Assembly: GCF_020144665.1 (NCBI RefSeq)
Contig: NZ_JAAHBQ010000117.1
Span: 62,001 to 126,000 of the forward strand
Reading direction: 5' to 3'
Length of the DNA: 64,000 nt
Source: Oscillatoria salina IIICB1
GTDB taxonomy: Bacteria; Cyanobacteriota; Cyanobacteriia; Cyanobacteriales; SIO1D9
The position numbers and the translations under genes were made by a program. Within the stretch, counting starts at the first letter, position 1, and each line of letters starts with the position of its first letter. Below the pieces are notes generated by a model that did no database searches, was not told where the DNA came from, and saw only the letters and a program-made list of their open reading frames with translations. This document shows positions 36,933 through 44,872 of this stretch, piece after piece.

Positions 36933-38690
36933 GTGTTTAATTGGTTTCGCCGACAGTTCAGCGATCGCGCTAAAACAGAACAAGACGAAGAAAAACAATC
37001 ACAAACTCAGCCTCCTCAGACAGAGGCAGAATCTGCTGTTGATGAGCAAGCTGAGACTACTTCCACTCAAGAAAGTGAAGAGGCTCTTAATTGGGCGAAA
37101 GCTGCTTATAAAAGTATTCAGCAGCGCAAACTTAAGGAAAAAGCTGAGTTAGAAGCAAGTCAGTCTCAAACCTCTGAAGTTGCTGCTAGCAAACCAGAAA
37201 CGGAAACTATTACCACAGCAGAAACGGAAACTGTTGAGAAAGTAACTACAGAAGCAGAAACAGAAACGAAGGTTGAGGAAACAGCTCCTGAAGTAAAAAC
37301 GGAAACTACGACTCAACCAGTATCTTTAACTGAAGAGGAAACAAAGGTTGAGGAAACAGCTCCTGAAGTAAAAACGGAAACTACAACTCAACCAGTATCT
37401 TTAACTGAAGAGGAAACAAAGGTTGAGGAAACAGCTCCTGAATCAGCCTCAGTGGGAGAAGAAACTACGACTCAACCAGTATCCGTAACTGAAGAGGAAA
37501 CAAAGGTTGAGGAAACAGCTCCTGAATCAGCCTCAGTGGTAGAAGAAACTACGACTCAACCAGCCAAACCAGTTCCCGCGTGGATGCGGAAATCAGATGG
37601 TTTAGAACGCTTGCGGGAAACTGCGATTGAAGAAGAACCAGCAACTCCCGTAGCTGCAACAGCAGAAACAGAAACAGGTGTTGACTTTGATGAAGAGTTT
37701 ATTTGGTCAGCACAAGTTTTAGCAAGTCAAGGGCGATCGCCGGAAGATGTTTCGGAAGAAGAAATTAGCTGGCTGAAGCGACTGCGACAGGGGCTTGGTA
37801 AAACTCGCCGAGGTTTGATTAATCAGTTAAAATCAATCGTTGGTCAAGGTCCGCTCAATCAAGATGCAGTAATGGAAATTGAAGCCTTACTGTTACAAGC
37901 GGATGTAGGGGTTGAAGCGACAGATTACATTATCGAAACCTTACAAGACAAACTACGAGAGGAAGCTTTACCTCCAGAACAGGCGATCGCCTATTTAAAA
38001 CAAATTTTACGCGATTTGCTCGATCGCCCTCTCCAAGATACCGAAACTACTGTTTTTGTCCCCGAAAAGGATATCCTGAATATTTGGCTGATTACGGGTG
38101 TCAATGGGGCAGGGAAAACTACTACTATTGGTAAATTAGCTCATTTAGCCAATAAATCTGGCTACACCACCACGATCGCGGCGGCTGATACTTTCCGCGC
38201 TGCGGCTGTCGAACAGGTGAAAGCTTGGGGCGATCGCTCAAATACACCTGTAATTGCTAATCCCGGTAAAAATACTGACCCAGCAGCAGTGGTTTTTGAT
38301 GCGATTACCGCCGCCCAATCTCGTAACATTGAGTTACTGCTTGTGGATACTGCCGGACGGTTACAAAACAAGAAAAACTTGATGGAGGAATTGGCAAAAA
38401 TTCGTCGCGTGATCGACCGCAAAGCTCCCCAGGCGAGAATCGAATCACTTTTAGTTTTGGATGCTACTCTCGGTCAAAACGGCTTGCGTCAAGCACAAGT
38501 CTTTTCGGAAGCAGCTAAATTGAGTGGGGTGGTCTTGACAAAACTTGATGGAACTGCTAAAGGTGGTGTTGCCTTAGCTGTTACCCAACAAATGAATTTA
38601 CCAATTCGTTTTATTGGGGCAGGAGAAGGAATTGAAGATTTACGTCCTTTTTCCAGTTATGAGTTTGTCGAAGCCTTACTAAATGGTTAA
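36933..38690 (+). CDS. ftsY: Signal recognition particle receptor FtsY
   Basis: A 585-aa protein starting at GTG 36933 with MFNWFRRQFSDR, a typical FtsY amphipathic N-terminus. Residues about 15-245 are an acidic, low-complexity A-domain, partly made of tandem 25-28-residue repeats. The NG GTPase domain follows: ITGVNGAGKTTTIGKLA (G1), AADTFRAAAVEQ, LLVDTAGRLQ (G3), TKLDGTAKGG and GAGEGIEDLRPF. It docks ribosome-SRP complexes at the membrane for co-translational insertion. The GTPase part is complete; only the acidic domain is unusually long and repetitive. Confidence 0.95.
   Translation: MFNWFRRQFSDRAKTEQDEEKQSQTQPPQTEAESAVDEQAETTSTQESEEALNWAKAAYKSIQQRKLKEKAELEASQSQTSEVAASKPETETITTAETETVEKVTTEAETETKVEETAPEVKTETTTQPVSLTEEETKVEETAPEVKTETTTQPVSLTEEETKVEETAPESASVGEETTTQPVSVTEEETKVEETAPESASVVEETTTQPAKPVPAWMRKSDGLERLRETAIEEEPATPVAATAETETGVDFDEEFIWSAQVLASQGRSPEDVSEEEISWLKRLRQGLGKTRRGLINQLKSIVGQGPLNQDAVMEIEALLLQADVGVEATDYIIETLQDKLREEALPPEQAIAYLKQILRDLLDRPLQDTETTVFVPEKDILNIWLITGVNGAGKTTTIGKLAHLANKSGYTTTIAAADTFRAAAVEQVKAWGDRSNTPVIANPGKNTDPAAVVFDAITAAQSRNIELLLVDTAGRLQNKKNLMEELAKIRRVIDRKAPQARIESLLVLDATLGQNGLRQAQVFSEAAKLSGVVLTKLDGTAKGGVALAVTQQMNLPIRFIGAGEGIEDLRPFSSYEFVEALLNG
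37269..37565 (+). repeat. Tandem repeats in the ftsY acidic domain (75/84 bp, 4 units)
   Basis: Units begin KVEETAPE at 37269, 37344, 37419 and 37503. The first two are 75 bp and almost identical (one silent change seen), the third is 84 bp, and the fourth is partial and runs into the AKPVPAWMRK sequence. All are in frame and encode a Glu/Thr-rich stretch. Confidence 0.85.
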
Positions 38691-39072
38691 AAAATTAGGT
38701 AGTAGGTAAGTCGAGTGCTTTGGTGGTGTGAGGTTGAGTACGATCGCTTTTGCTTACTAGCAAAAAAAATTCTGCTGATAGATTGGCAGAATCGCCATTT
38801 AACGGTATTATTGACCAACTCTAGGTAAATTAGTAGTTCATTACTACTAGGTTGATTGTTGAAGTAGAGCAACTAGCACAGTGTGATTACCGATAAAATA
38901 GCTTTAACGCGATGGCTGCGGCAGTATTGACAATTTTATTGCCAGTCGAAGAACAGCTAGATGACATTCTCAACAAAGCGATCGCCATTGAGAGACGTAG
39001 TATCTTAATCTCTTGACCAAAGACAGCTAAAGTTCTCAAGTACCGTTTTGTAATTGATTCTCTGCCCACTTG
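38691..39072. other. Intergenic region between ftsY and the rsbU-like gene
   Basis: 382 bp with no accepted gene. A short frame (about 34 codons from an ATG near 38910) resembles no known protein. An inverted repeat around TTCTGCTGATAG...TTGGCAGAA (about 38770-38793) follows ftsY and may be a terminator. The rsbU-like promoter is expected here. Confidence 0.35.
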
Positions 39073-40518
39073 ATGCTATCAAAATCTGATGCAATGACTG
39101 CTGCTCCTCTCCCACGCCACCAGTTATCCCCGGATCTTAATCATAGCGATGGTAATCTCATCGCTGAAGGTACGCCAATTTTGGCACTAAAAGAATTGGT
39201 GGCAAATTTACACCGCGAACAGCGTAAAGTCCAAAATTTATTAAGTTCTCTAGGGTTTGCTCTGCGTAGCTTCAATAACTTAAATCAGTTTTTGGAGTTA
39301 ATTCCTTTGATGGCAACTAGGGTAACTGATGCTGATGGCGGTGCTTTAATTTTGTTTAAACCAAATGGTCAAATTCGTCTGGAAAGATTGCACTGCGTAG
39401 AAGGTAATACTTGTCAAGATATTCGTCAAGCTTTAGAGCAAGCAATTAAAGCGGCGACGGTGGATCGCCAAGCTAGCCAAAATGAGTCTTTTACCGATCG
39501 CCTCGACGAGCAATTAAAAGAAATTCTTGGTTCTCAAGTACACAGTTTTGGTACGCCAATTTTGGTGAAGAGTGTGGAAAGAGGACGTTTATATATTTTT
39601 AGCGGCGATCGCGATTATCTTTGGACTCCCACCAGACAAAAGTTGGTTCAATTGGTGGCAGATCAAACGGCTGTGGCGATCGCTAACCATGAGTTAACTG
39701 TTGAGTTACGCAAAAAAGAACGTCTCGATCGCGAGTTGGAAATTGCTTCGGAAATTCAGCTTCAACTTTTACCCCGCAAATGCCCGAAAATTAAAGGTGT
39801 AGAATTGGCAGCCGCTTGTAAAACGGCTAATCGGGTTGGGGGTGATTATTATGATTTTATTCCTGCTAATTACGACCAGCTTAAGTTTCAACAAGAAAAT
39901 GAGGAAGAAGAGGTAACTTCTGTTCCTTGGAGTATCGTGATTGGTGATGTGATGGGAAAAGGTGTTCCGGCTGGTTTGATCATGACGATGACTAGAGGAA
40001 TGCTGCGTGCGGAAGTTCTTAACCGTCACACTCCGGCGCGAATTTTACAACATTTGAATCGGGTAATGTATGCCGATTTAGAAAATAATAATCGGTTTGT
40101 CACTTTGTTTTATTCGGAGTATGACCCGAATACAGGTATCCTTTCTTATAGTAATGCTGCTCACAATCCTCCTTTGTTATGGAAGGCTAGCGATCGCGCC
40201 ATTGAAAAACTTGATAGTTGGGGAATGTTGATCGGTTTGGATACTGATTCTGAGTATGAAGATGCTCAAACTCAGTTAGCTCCAGGAGATGTGGTGATGT
40301 ACTATACTGATGGCTTTACTGATGCGGTTAATCAAAATGGTTCTCGTTTTGATGAGGAAAATTTGCTTCGCGCTTTTGAGTGGGGCTGTCAGCATTGCCA
40401 TCATCCTCAAGCAATTCTCGAACATTTGTTTGATTCGGTACAAGATTTTATTGGTGCTGGGAATACTAATGGTGATGATATGACTTTGGTGATTATGCAG
40501 ATACAATCTACTCGATAA
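39073..40518 (+). CDS. GAF-SpoIIE PP2C-type phosphatase (RsbU-like)
   Basis: 481 aa from ATG 39073 (a TTG lies one codon before). The N-terminal third contains a GAF-like sensor domain (about 55-215), ending in LVADQTAVAIANHELT. A helical linker LDRELEIASEIQLQLLP leads to the SpoIIE phosphatase (about 235-480), with VGGDYYDF, IGDVMGKGVPAG, YSNAAHNPPLLW and GDDMTLVI; these Asp/Gly motifs bind the two metals. Such proteins dephosphorylate anti-anti-sigma factors and so control gene expression. It sits between ftsY and argH, with a tiny membrane protein gene directly after it. Confidence 0.9.
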   Translation: MLSKSDAMTAAPLPRHQLSPDLNHSDGNLIAEGTPILALKELVANLHREQRKVQNLLSSLGFALRSFNNLNQFLELIPLMATRVTDADGGALILFKPNGQIRLERLHCVEGNTCQDIRQALEQAIKAATVDRQASQNESFTDRLDEQLKEILGSQVHSFGTPILVKSVERGRLYIFSGDRDYLWTPTRQKLVQLVADQTAVAIANHELTVELRKKERLDRELEIASEIQLQLLPRKCPKIKGVELAAACKTANRVGGDYYDFIPANYDQLKFQQENEEEEVTSVPWSIVIGDVMGKGVPAGLIMTMTRGMLRAEVLNRHTPARILQHLNRVMYADLENNNRFVTLFYSEYDPNTGILSYSNAAHNPPLLWKASDRAIEKLDSWGMLIGLDTDSEYEDAQTQLAPGDVVMYYTDGFTDAVNQNGSRFDEENLLRAFEWGCQHCHHPQAILEHLFDSVQDFIGAGNTNGDDMTLVIMQIQSTR

Positions 40519-40546
40519 TCTATTTTTTCCACAGGAGATGTTTTTG

Positions 40547-40753
40547 ATGCTGGATTCAGTCGTAGCCTTAGTTAACTCTGGGTTGAGCGATTTTTTGGCT
40601 TTGAGTGGAACGGTTTTGGCTCAAACAGTAACTGAACCCAATGTACTAGACCAAATGCGTGAGGCTTTTGGTCAGTTTGTTGAGTCTGGTCAGTTGTGGG
40701 CTTTAATTATTGGTTTAGTTATTGGTTATCTTTTCAAGACTTTTTTTTCTTGA
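40547..40753 (+). CDS. Small single-helix membrane protein
   Basis: The ATG at 40547 sits 9 nt after AGGAG; the ATG at 40538 abuts that site directly and is a poor start. This gives 68 aa. The N-terminal part is hydrophobic to amphipathic (VVALVNSGLSDFLALSG), the middle polar (TEPNVLDQMREAFGQFVESG), and the C-terminus a membrane helix (LWALIIGLVIGYLFKTFF). It lies 28 bp after the rsbU-like gene and 69 bp before argH, all co-oriented. Family not recognised. Confidence 0.65.
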   Translation: MLDSVVALVNSGLSDFLALSGTVLAQTVTEPNVLDQMREAFGQFVESGQLWALIIGLVIGYLFKTFFS

Positions 40754-40822
40754 TTAATTAAAGTTACGATTTATTTCAAGCTTGGCTTGTAACGTTGACA
40801 AAATTACTAACTCAGGGTAGAA

Positions 40823-42211
40823 GTGACAGAGAAAAAAACTTGGAGCGATCGCTTTGAAACCGCTTTGCATCCGGCGATCGCTAGATTTAATGCTAGCATC
40901 GGTTTCGATATTGAGTTAATTGAATACGACCTGACGGGATCGATCGCCCATGCGAAAATGTTAGCCCATACAGGGATTATCTCGAAAGAAGAGGGACAGC
41001 AGTTAGTGACGGGTTTGGAGCAAATTCGCCGCGAATATCAAGAAGGTAATTTCACTCCTGGGATAGATGCGGAAGACGTGCATTTTGCTGTCGAACGCAG
41101 GTTGACCGAGTTAGTCGGGGATGTGGGAAAAAAATTGCACACCGCGCGATCGCGTAACGATCAAGTTGGGACAGACATCCGTTTGTATTTGCGTGCGGAA
41201 ATTGACGAAATTCGGGAAAAATTGCGGGAATTTCAGCAAATATTAGTGGAATTAGCGGAAGAGAATGTGGAAACCTTGATTCCCGGTTACACGCATTTGC
41301 AACGGGCGCAACCATTGAGTTTAGCCCATCATCTGCTAGCATATTTCCAAATGGCACAGCGCGACTGGCAGCGTTTAGGGGAAATTCGAGTCAGAACCAA
41401 TACATCGCCCTTAGGATGCGGTGCATTAGCCGGAACGACATTTCCCATCGACAGACATTATAGCGCCGCCCAGTTAGGTTTCGACGGCATTTACCAGAAT
41501 AGTTTAGATGGAGTCAGCGATCGCGACTTTGCCATCGAATTTCTCTGCGCCGCTAGTATAATTATGGTGCATTTGAGTCGCTTATCAGAAGAAGTTATTC
41601 TCTGGTCATCTCAAGAATTTAACTTCGTCACCCTCAAAGATAGCTGCGCGACAGGTTCGAGTATTATGCCTCAGAAAAAGAACCCCGACGTGCCAGAATT
41701 AATTAGGGGAAAATCCGGGCGAGTTTTCGGACATTTGCAAGGAATGTTAGTCTTGATGAAAGGTTTACCTCTCGCTTATAACAAAGACTTGCAAGACGAC
41801 AAAGAAGCAATTTTTGACAGCGTAAAAACCGTTAAAGCTTGTCTAGAAGCAATGACAATTTTGTTAGGAGAAGGTATCGAATTTAGAAAAGAAAGACTAG
41901 CCGAAGCAGTCGCCGAAGACTTTTCTAATGCTACCGACGTTGCCGATTATTTAGCCACCAAAGGAGTACCTTTTAGGGAAGCTTATAACTTAGTCGGAAA
42001 AGTAGTTAAAACCAGTTTAGCCGCAGGTAAATTGTTAAAAGACTTGACAATTAGTCAATGGAAAGAATTGCATCCTAGCTTTGAAGAAGATATCTATGAC
42101 GCGATCGCACCTCGTCAAGTTGTAGCCGCCAGAAATAGTTATGGTGGGACAGGTTTTGACCAAGTTAGGGAAGCCCTAGTCAAAGCCCAAAATACGCTTA
42201 GTAGCGATTAA
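40823..42211 (+). CDS. argH: Argininosuccinate lyase
   Basis: A 462-aa member of the fumarase/aspartase superfamily, starting at GTG 40823. The substrate and active-site motifs are intact: [12 protein letters not shown] (about 107-118), [10 protein letters not shown], and the family signature [12 protein letters not shown] (about 276-287). It splits argininosuccinate to arginine and fumarate, the last arginine biosynthesis step. Following the stop there is a large tandem hairpin-repeat array rather than a simple terminator. Confidence 0.96.
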   Translation: MTEKKTWSDRFETALHPAIARFNASIGFDIELIEYDLTGSIAHAKMLAHTGIISKEEGQQLVTGLEQIRREYQEGNFTPGIDAEDVHFAVERRLTELVGDVGKKLHTARSRNDQVGTDIRLYLRAEIDEIREKLREFQQILVELAEENVETLIPGYTHLQRAQPLSLAHHLLAYFQMAQRDWQRLGEIRVRTNTSPLGCGALAGTTFPIDRHYSAAQLGFDGIYQNSLDGVSDRDFAIEFLCAASIIMVHLSRLSEEVILWSSQEFNFVTLKDSCATGSSIMPQKKNPDVPELIRGKSGRVFGHLQGMLVLMKGLPLAYNKDLQDDKEAIFDSVKTVKACLEAMTILLGEGIEFRKERLAEAVAEDFSNATDVADYLATKGVPFREAYNLVGKVVKTSLAAGKLLKDLTISQWKELHPSFEEDIYDAIAPRQVVAARNSYGGTGFDQVREALVKAQNTLSSD

Positions 42212-42218
42212 AATTGAG

Positions 42219-42680
42219 GTTCGCAGTCACCGCTTTAGCAGCGATTATTTTTCTTAAAAAAAAAGGTTAAAACCCGCTCAATCTAGGTTCGTAGTCACCG
42301 CTTTAGCGGTGATTATTTTTCTTAAAAAAAGGTTAAAACCCGCTCAATCTAGGTTCGTAGTCACCGCTTTAGCGGTGATTATTTTTCTTAAAAAAAAAGG
42401 TTAAAACCCGCTCAATCTAGGTTCGTAGTCACCGCTTTAGCGGTGATTATTTTTCTTGAAAAGAGAAACATGAGATTTACGCGATCGCGTCAAAAACTTA
42501 TTCAGAGTCACCGCTTTAGCAGCGATTATTTTTCTTAAAAAAAAGGTTAAAACCCGCTCAATCTAGGTTCGTAGTCACCGCTTTAGCGGTGATTATTTTT
42601 CTTAAAAAGAGAAACATGAGATTTACGCGATCGCGTCAAAAACTTATTCAGAGTCACCGCTTTAGCAGCGATCGCCTTTA
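42219..42680. repeat. Tandem hairpin-repeat array after argH (7 copies)
   Basis: Seven copies of AGTCACCGCTTTAGC start at 42225, 42293, 42359, 42427, 42506, 42573 and 42652. Four have the full palindrome CACCGC-TTTA-GCGGTG; three have the variant ending AGCAGCG. Spacings are 68, 66, 68, 79, 67 and 79 bp. The 66-68-bp unit contains TTATTTTTCTTAAAA and AAGGTTAAAACCCGCTCAAT; the 79-bp unit instead contains GAAACATGAGATTTACGCG plus a HIP1 site. So two spacer types, A and B, are interleaved as A-A-A-B-A-B. No coding frame runs through. Confidence 0.9.
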
Positions 42681-42981
42681 CTTAAAAAAGTATTGAACTT
42701 TACGCGATCGTACTTCTACACTTAGAAATCTAATAGGAACAATTATAGCAATACCAGATAGATCGAAGATATTTTCTAACCTTGTCGCTAACAATTCCAA
42801 TAATACCAGTTATTCTCAAGTCCAGCTACAACCGTCTAAAACAATAGTGCTATACTTTAAACATCTTTGATCCTCAACTTACCACAAATATCCTAAAAAA
42901 TAATTCATTTTTTATCAAAAAACATAATTACTTCAGCCAACCTACACTCAACTTAAAAACCACAGTTAGGGAGAAAAAAAA
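42681..42981. other. Intergenic region before the first Uma2 gene
   Basis: 301 bp, AT-rich, with nothing recognisable apart from a HIP1-like site near 42703. A GGGAGA ribosome site precedes the GTG at 42982. Probably the promoter of the Uma2 pair. Confidence 0.4.
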
Positions 42982-43602
42982 GTGGTTCAGAAATCGAATA
43001 TAAATACACCAATTCGCTTTACCACCAAAGATTTAGAACTAATCACCGATGAAGGAAAACATTACGAAATTATCAACGGAGAATTATTCGTGACCAAATC
43101 GCCTCATTGGAATCATAATAAAGCAGTAGGACGACTTTATTCCGCCTTAGATAATTGGACATTAACATCAGGTTTTGGCGAAGCAGTACCCTTTCCTGGT
43201 ATCGTTTTCGACGAAGAAAATGCAGTCGAACCCGATGCAGTTTGGATTGCCGATTTAGAACGACTCAATCAAATTTTAGACCAAGCGGGACACCTAACAC
43301 AAGCACCCGATTTAGTGATTGAATCCTTATCTGCGGGAAGCAAAAATCAGCGTCGAGATAAAGAATTAAAGCTAAGACTTTATTCAGTAAGAGGTGTAAA
43401 AGAATACTGGATTGTGGACTGGCGAACTGAGAAACTAGAAGTCTACCGTCGCGAAGAAGCTAGATTAATATTAGTAGAAACTCTTTTCGCTGGAGATGTT
43501 TTGCGATCGCCGCAAGCGGCGCTGGGCTTTGCCCAATCGCCTTTACTTCCAGAATTTGCAATGCCAATTACCCAAATTTTTGCCCGTAAACAAACTAGGT
43601 AA
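42982..43602 (+). CDS. Uma2-family PD-(D/E)XK nuclease (first of two)
   Basis: 206 aa, GTG start after GGGAGA. The restriction-enzyme-like core is present: VEPDAVWI (Asp about 91), then PDLVIESLS (Glu about 113), then a Lys-rich helix ending GVKEYWIVD. Uma2 (DUF820) genes occur in tens of copies in cyanobacteria; function is unknown, with a link to mobile or defence DNA often suggested. Near the C-terminus the sequence reads LRSP-QAALGFAQSP-LLPEF, where the ten residues between dashes are an in-frame insertion of a 30-bp repeat. Confidence 0.88.
   Translation: MVQKSNINTPIRFTTKDLELITDEGKHYEIINGELFVTKSPHWNHNKAVGRLYSALDNWTLTSGFGEAVPFPGIVFDEENAVEPDAVWIADLERLNQILDQAGHLTQAPDLVIESLSAGSKNQRRDKELKLRLYSVRGVKEYWIVDWRTEKLEVYRREEARLILVETLFAGDVLRSPQAALGFAQSPLLPEFAMPITQIFARKQTR
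43503..43541. repeat. Palindromic dispersed repeat inserted in frame in the Uma2 gene
   Basis: After GCGATCGCC (43503-43511) there are 30 extra bases, 43512-43541, made of GCAAGCGGCGC, TGGGCTTTGCCCA and ending in ATCGCC, which repeats the flank. Removing them restores the usual LRSPLLPEF of the family. The two nested palindromes and HIP1 boundaries match small mobile-like repeats of cyanobacteria. Confidence 0.75.
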
Positions 43603-43636
43603 CTAAATAATATCATAAAATTACCCTTATCGAACC

Positions 43637-44215
43637 ATGAACGCGCTAATTCTTAACTTACCCAATACCTTAAAACTCACTCACGAACGATTTGAGCAAC
43701 TAGCAGCAGCTAACCGAGATTTGCGCTTAGAATTAACTGCAAACGGAGAATTAATTATTATGCCACCTACTGGCGGTAACACAGGTAGGAGAAACAGCAA
43801 ATTAACCTATCAATTAGAAGCATGGAACAGACGAAACTTACTTGGCGAAGTATTTGATTCTTCCACGGTATTTCAATTACCTAACGGCGCAGAACGTTCT
43901 CCCGATGTTGCTTGGATAACCCAAGCAAGATGGTCAGCTTTAACAGCAGAAGAACAAGATACATTTCCCCCTTTATGTCCTGATTTTATTATTGAATTAC
44001 GCTCAAAAACAGACTCCTTAAAAAAGCTGCAAGAAAAGATGCAAGAATACATGGATAACGGTTGTCGTCTTGGTTGGTTAATTAATCCTCAACAGCGCGA
44101 AGTAGAAATTTATCGTCCCCAACAAAACAAAGAAGTATTAGTTTCCCCGACCAATATTTCTAGTGAAGATATTTTACCTGGTTTCAAACTTGACTTGCAG
44201 CAGATTTTTGATTGA
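43637..44215 (+). CDS. Uma2-family PD-(D/E)XK nuclease (second of two)
   Basis: 192 aa from ATG 43637, 34 bp after the first Uma2 gene and probably cotranscribed. The core is RSPDVAWI (Asp), then PDFIIELRSKTD (Glu and Lys), then GCRLGWLINP. It differs from the first copy through most of its length, so the pair is not a recent duplication. It converges with a minus-strand antitoxin/toxin remnant. Confidence 0.88.
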   Translation: MNALILNLPNTLKLTHERFEQLAAANRDLRLELTANGELIIMPPTGGNTGRRNSKLTYQLEAWNRRNLLGEVFDSSTVFQLPNGAERSPDVAWITQARWSALTAEEQDTFPPLCPDFIIELRSKTDSLKKLQEKMQEYMDNGCRLGWLINPQQREVEIYRPQQNKEVLVSPTNISSEDILPGFKLDLQQIFD

Positions 44216-44386
44216 TAGATTCGGAAAATAGTTATAAATTCATGCAAATTATTACGCGCAAACAAACGTTGTAGTGCATCAGAACTGATAACCAAAAGTC
44301 AATAAAACAATATCTTCTAAACTGGTTTCAGAACCTCTAGTTGGATTCAAATTTGCTAACCAAACCTCTCCTCATTTAAAAGTCAT
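44216..44386 (-). pseudogene. Decayed MazF/PemK-like toxin gene
   Basis: On the minus strand an ATG at 44386 overlaps the antitoxin stop in ATGA, the normal toxin-antitoxin layout. The frame reads MTFK, then TGA, then GEVWLANLNPTRGSETS, a clear MazF/PemK N-terminal motif, and it ends at a TGA at 44279-44281. In another frame the next stretch gives VISSDALQRLF, like the second MazF motif. So at least one nonsense codon and one frameshift separate the pieces, and the C-terminus is missing. Not expressed as a working toxin. Confidence 0.75.
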
Positions 44387-44619
44387 TTTTCCTCTGCTTG
44401 TTTGAGAAGTTCTTGATACCCATCTATTCCTAATTCCGCTAACTGGCGGTCTTCCTCAGCAGATTCCTGATAAAGACTAGCTATTTTGTCTTCATTAATC
44501 GTCAAGTTAGTTTTGCGATCGCGAAATTTAAGAAAAGCGATAAACTCTCTAATTTCTTGAAGTTGTTCTTCGTTAAGGTTTTCTAGTTCTCGGCTAAGAA
44601 AATCTTTCAGCGCAATCAT
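44383..44619 (-). CDS. Antitoxin-like small protein of a broken MazEF-type pair
   Basis: From ATG 44619, with GGGAG 8-12 nt upstream, the protein is 78 aa. The N-terminal part (IALKDFLSRELENLNEEQLQEIREFIAFLKF) is helical and the C-terminal part acidic (ESAEEDRQLAELGIDGYQELL), the shape of cyanobacterial antitoxins that precede MazF-like genes. The stop overlaps the ATG of the decayed toxin. Without its toxin it is free to drift, yet the frame is intact. Confidence 0.7.
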   Translation of the reverse strand: MIALKDFLSRELENLNEEQLQEIREFIAFLKFRDRKTNLTINEDKIASLYQESAEEDRQLAELGIDGYQELLKQAEEK

Positions 44620-44872
44620 TTGATATTCTCCCAAAAGGTATCCTCTTCTCAGGAGGAGAGTTATTAAAGAAATAATTCTCTATATTTTATCGCGTCAAGT
44701 AGAAATTTACCGTCGGCAATAAAACAAAATAGATTCATGATGTATTTTAACTTTTAAGAAAAAGATTGTAAAAAAATTTTCTGCTTACTGGCTGAGAAAT
44801 TTGCCAAAACTATCCTGATTTAAGTTAAAACAGAAGAAAAATAAACTTAGCTTCCGTGAAATCATCAGCGTT

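Noticed and set aside
38905..39020. 34-codon frame MAAAVLTILLPVEEQ... before the rsbU-like gene
   Set aside because: No ribosome site and no known family; likely chance.
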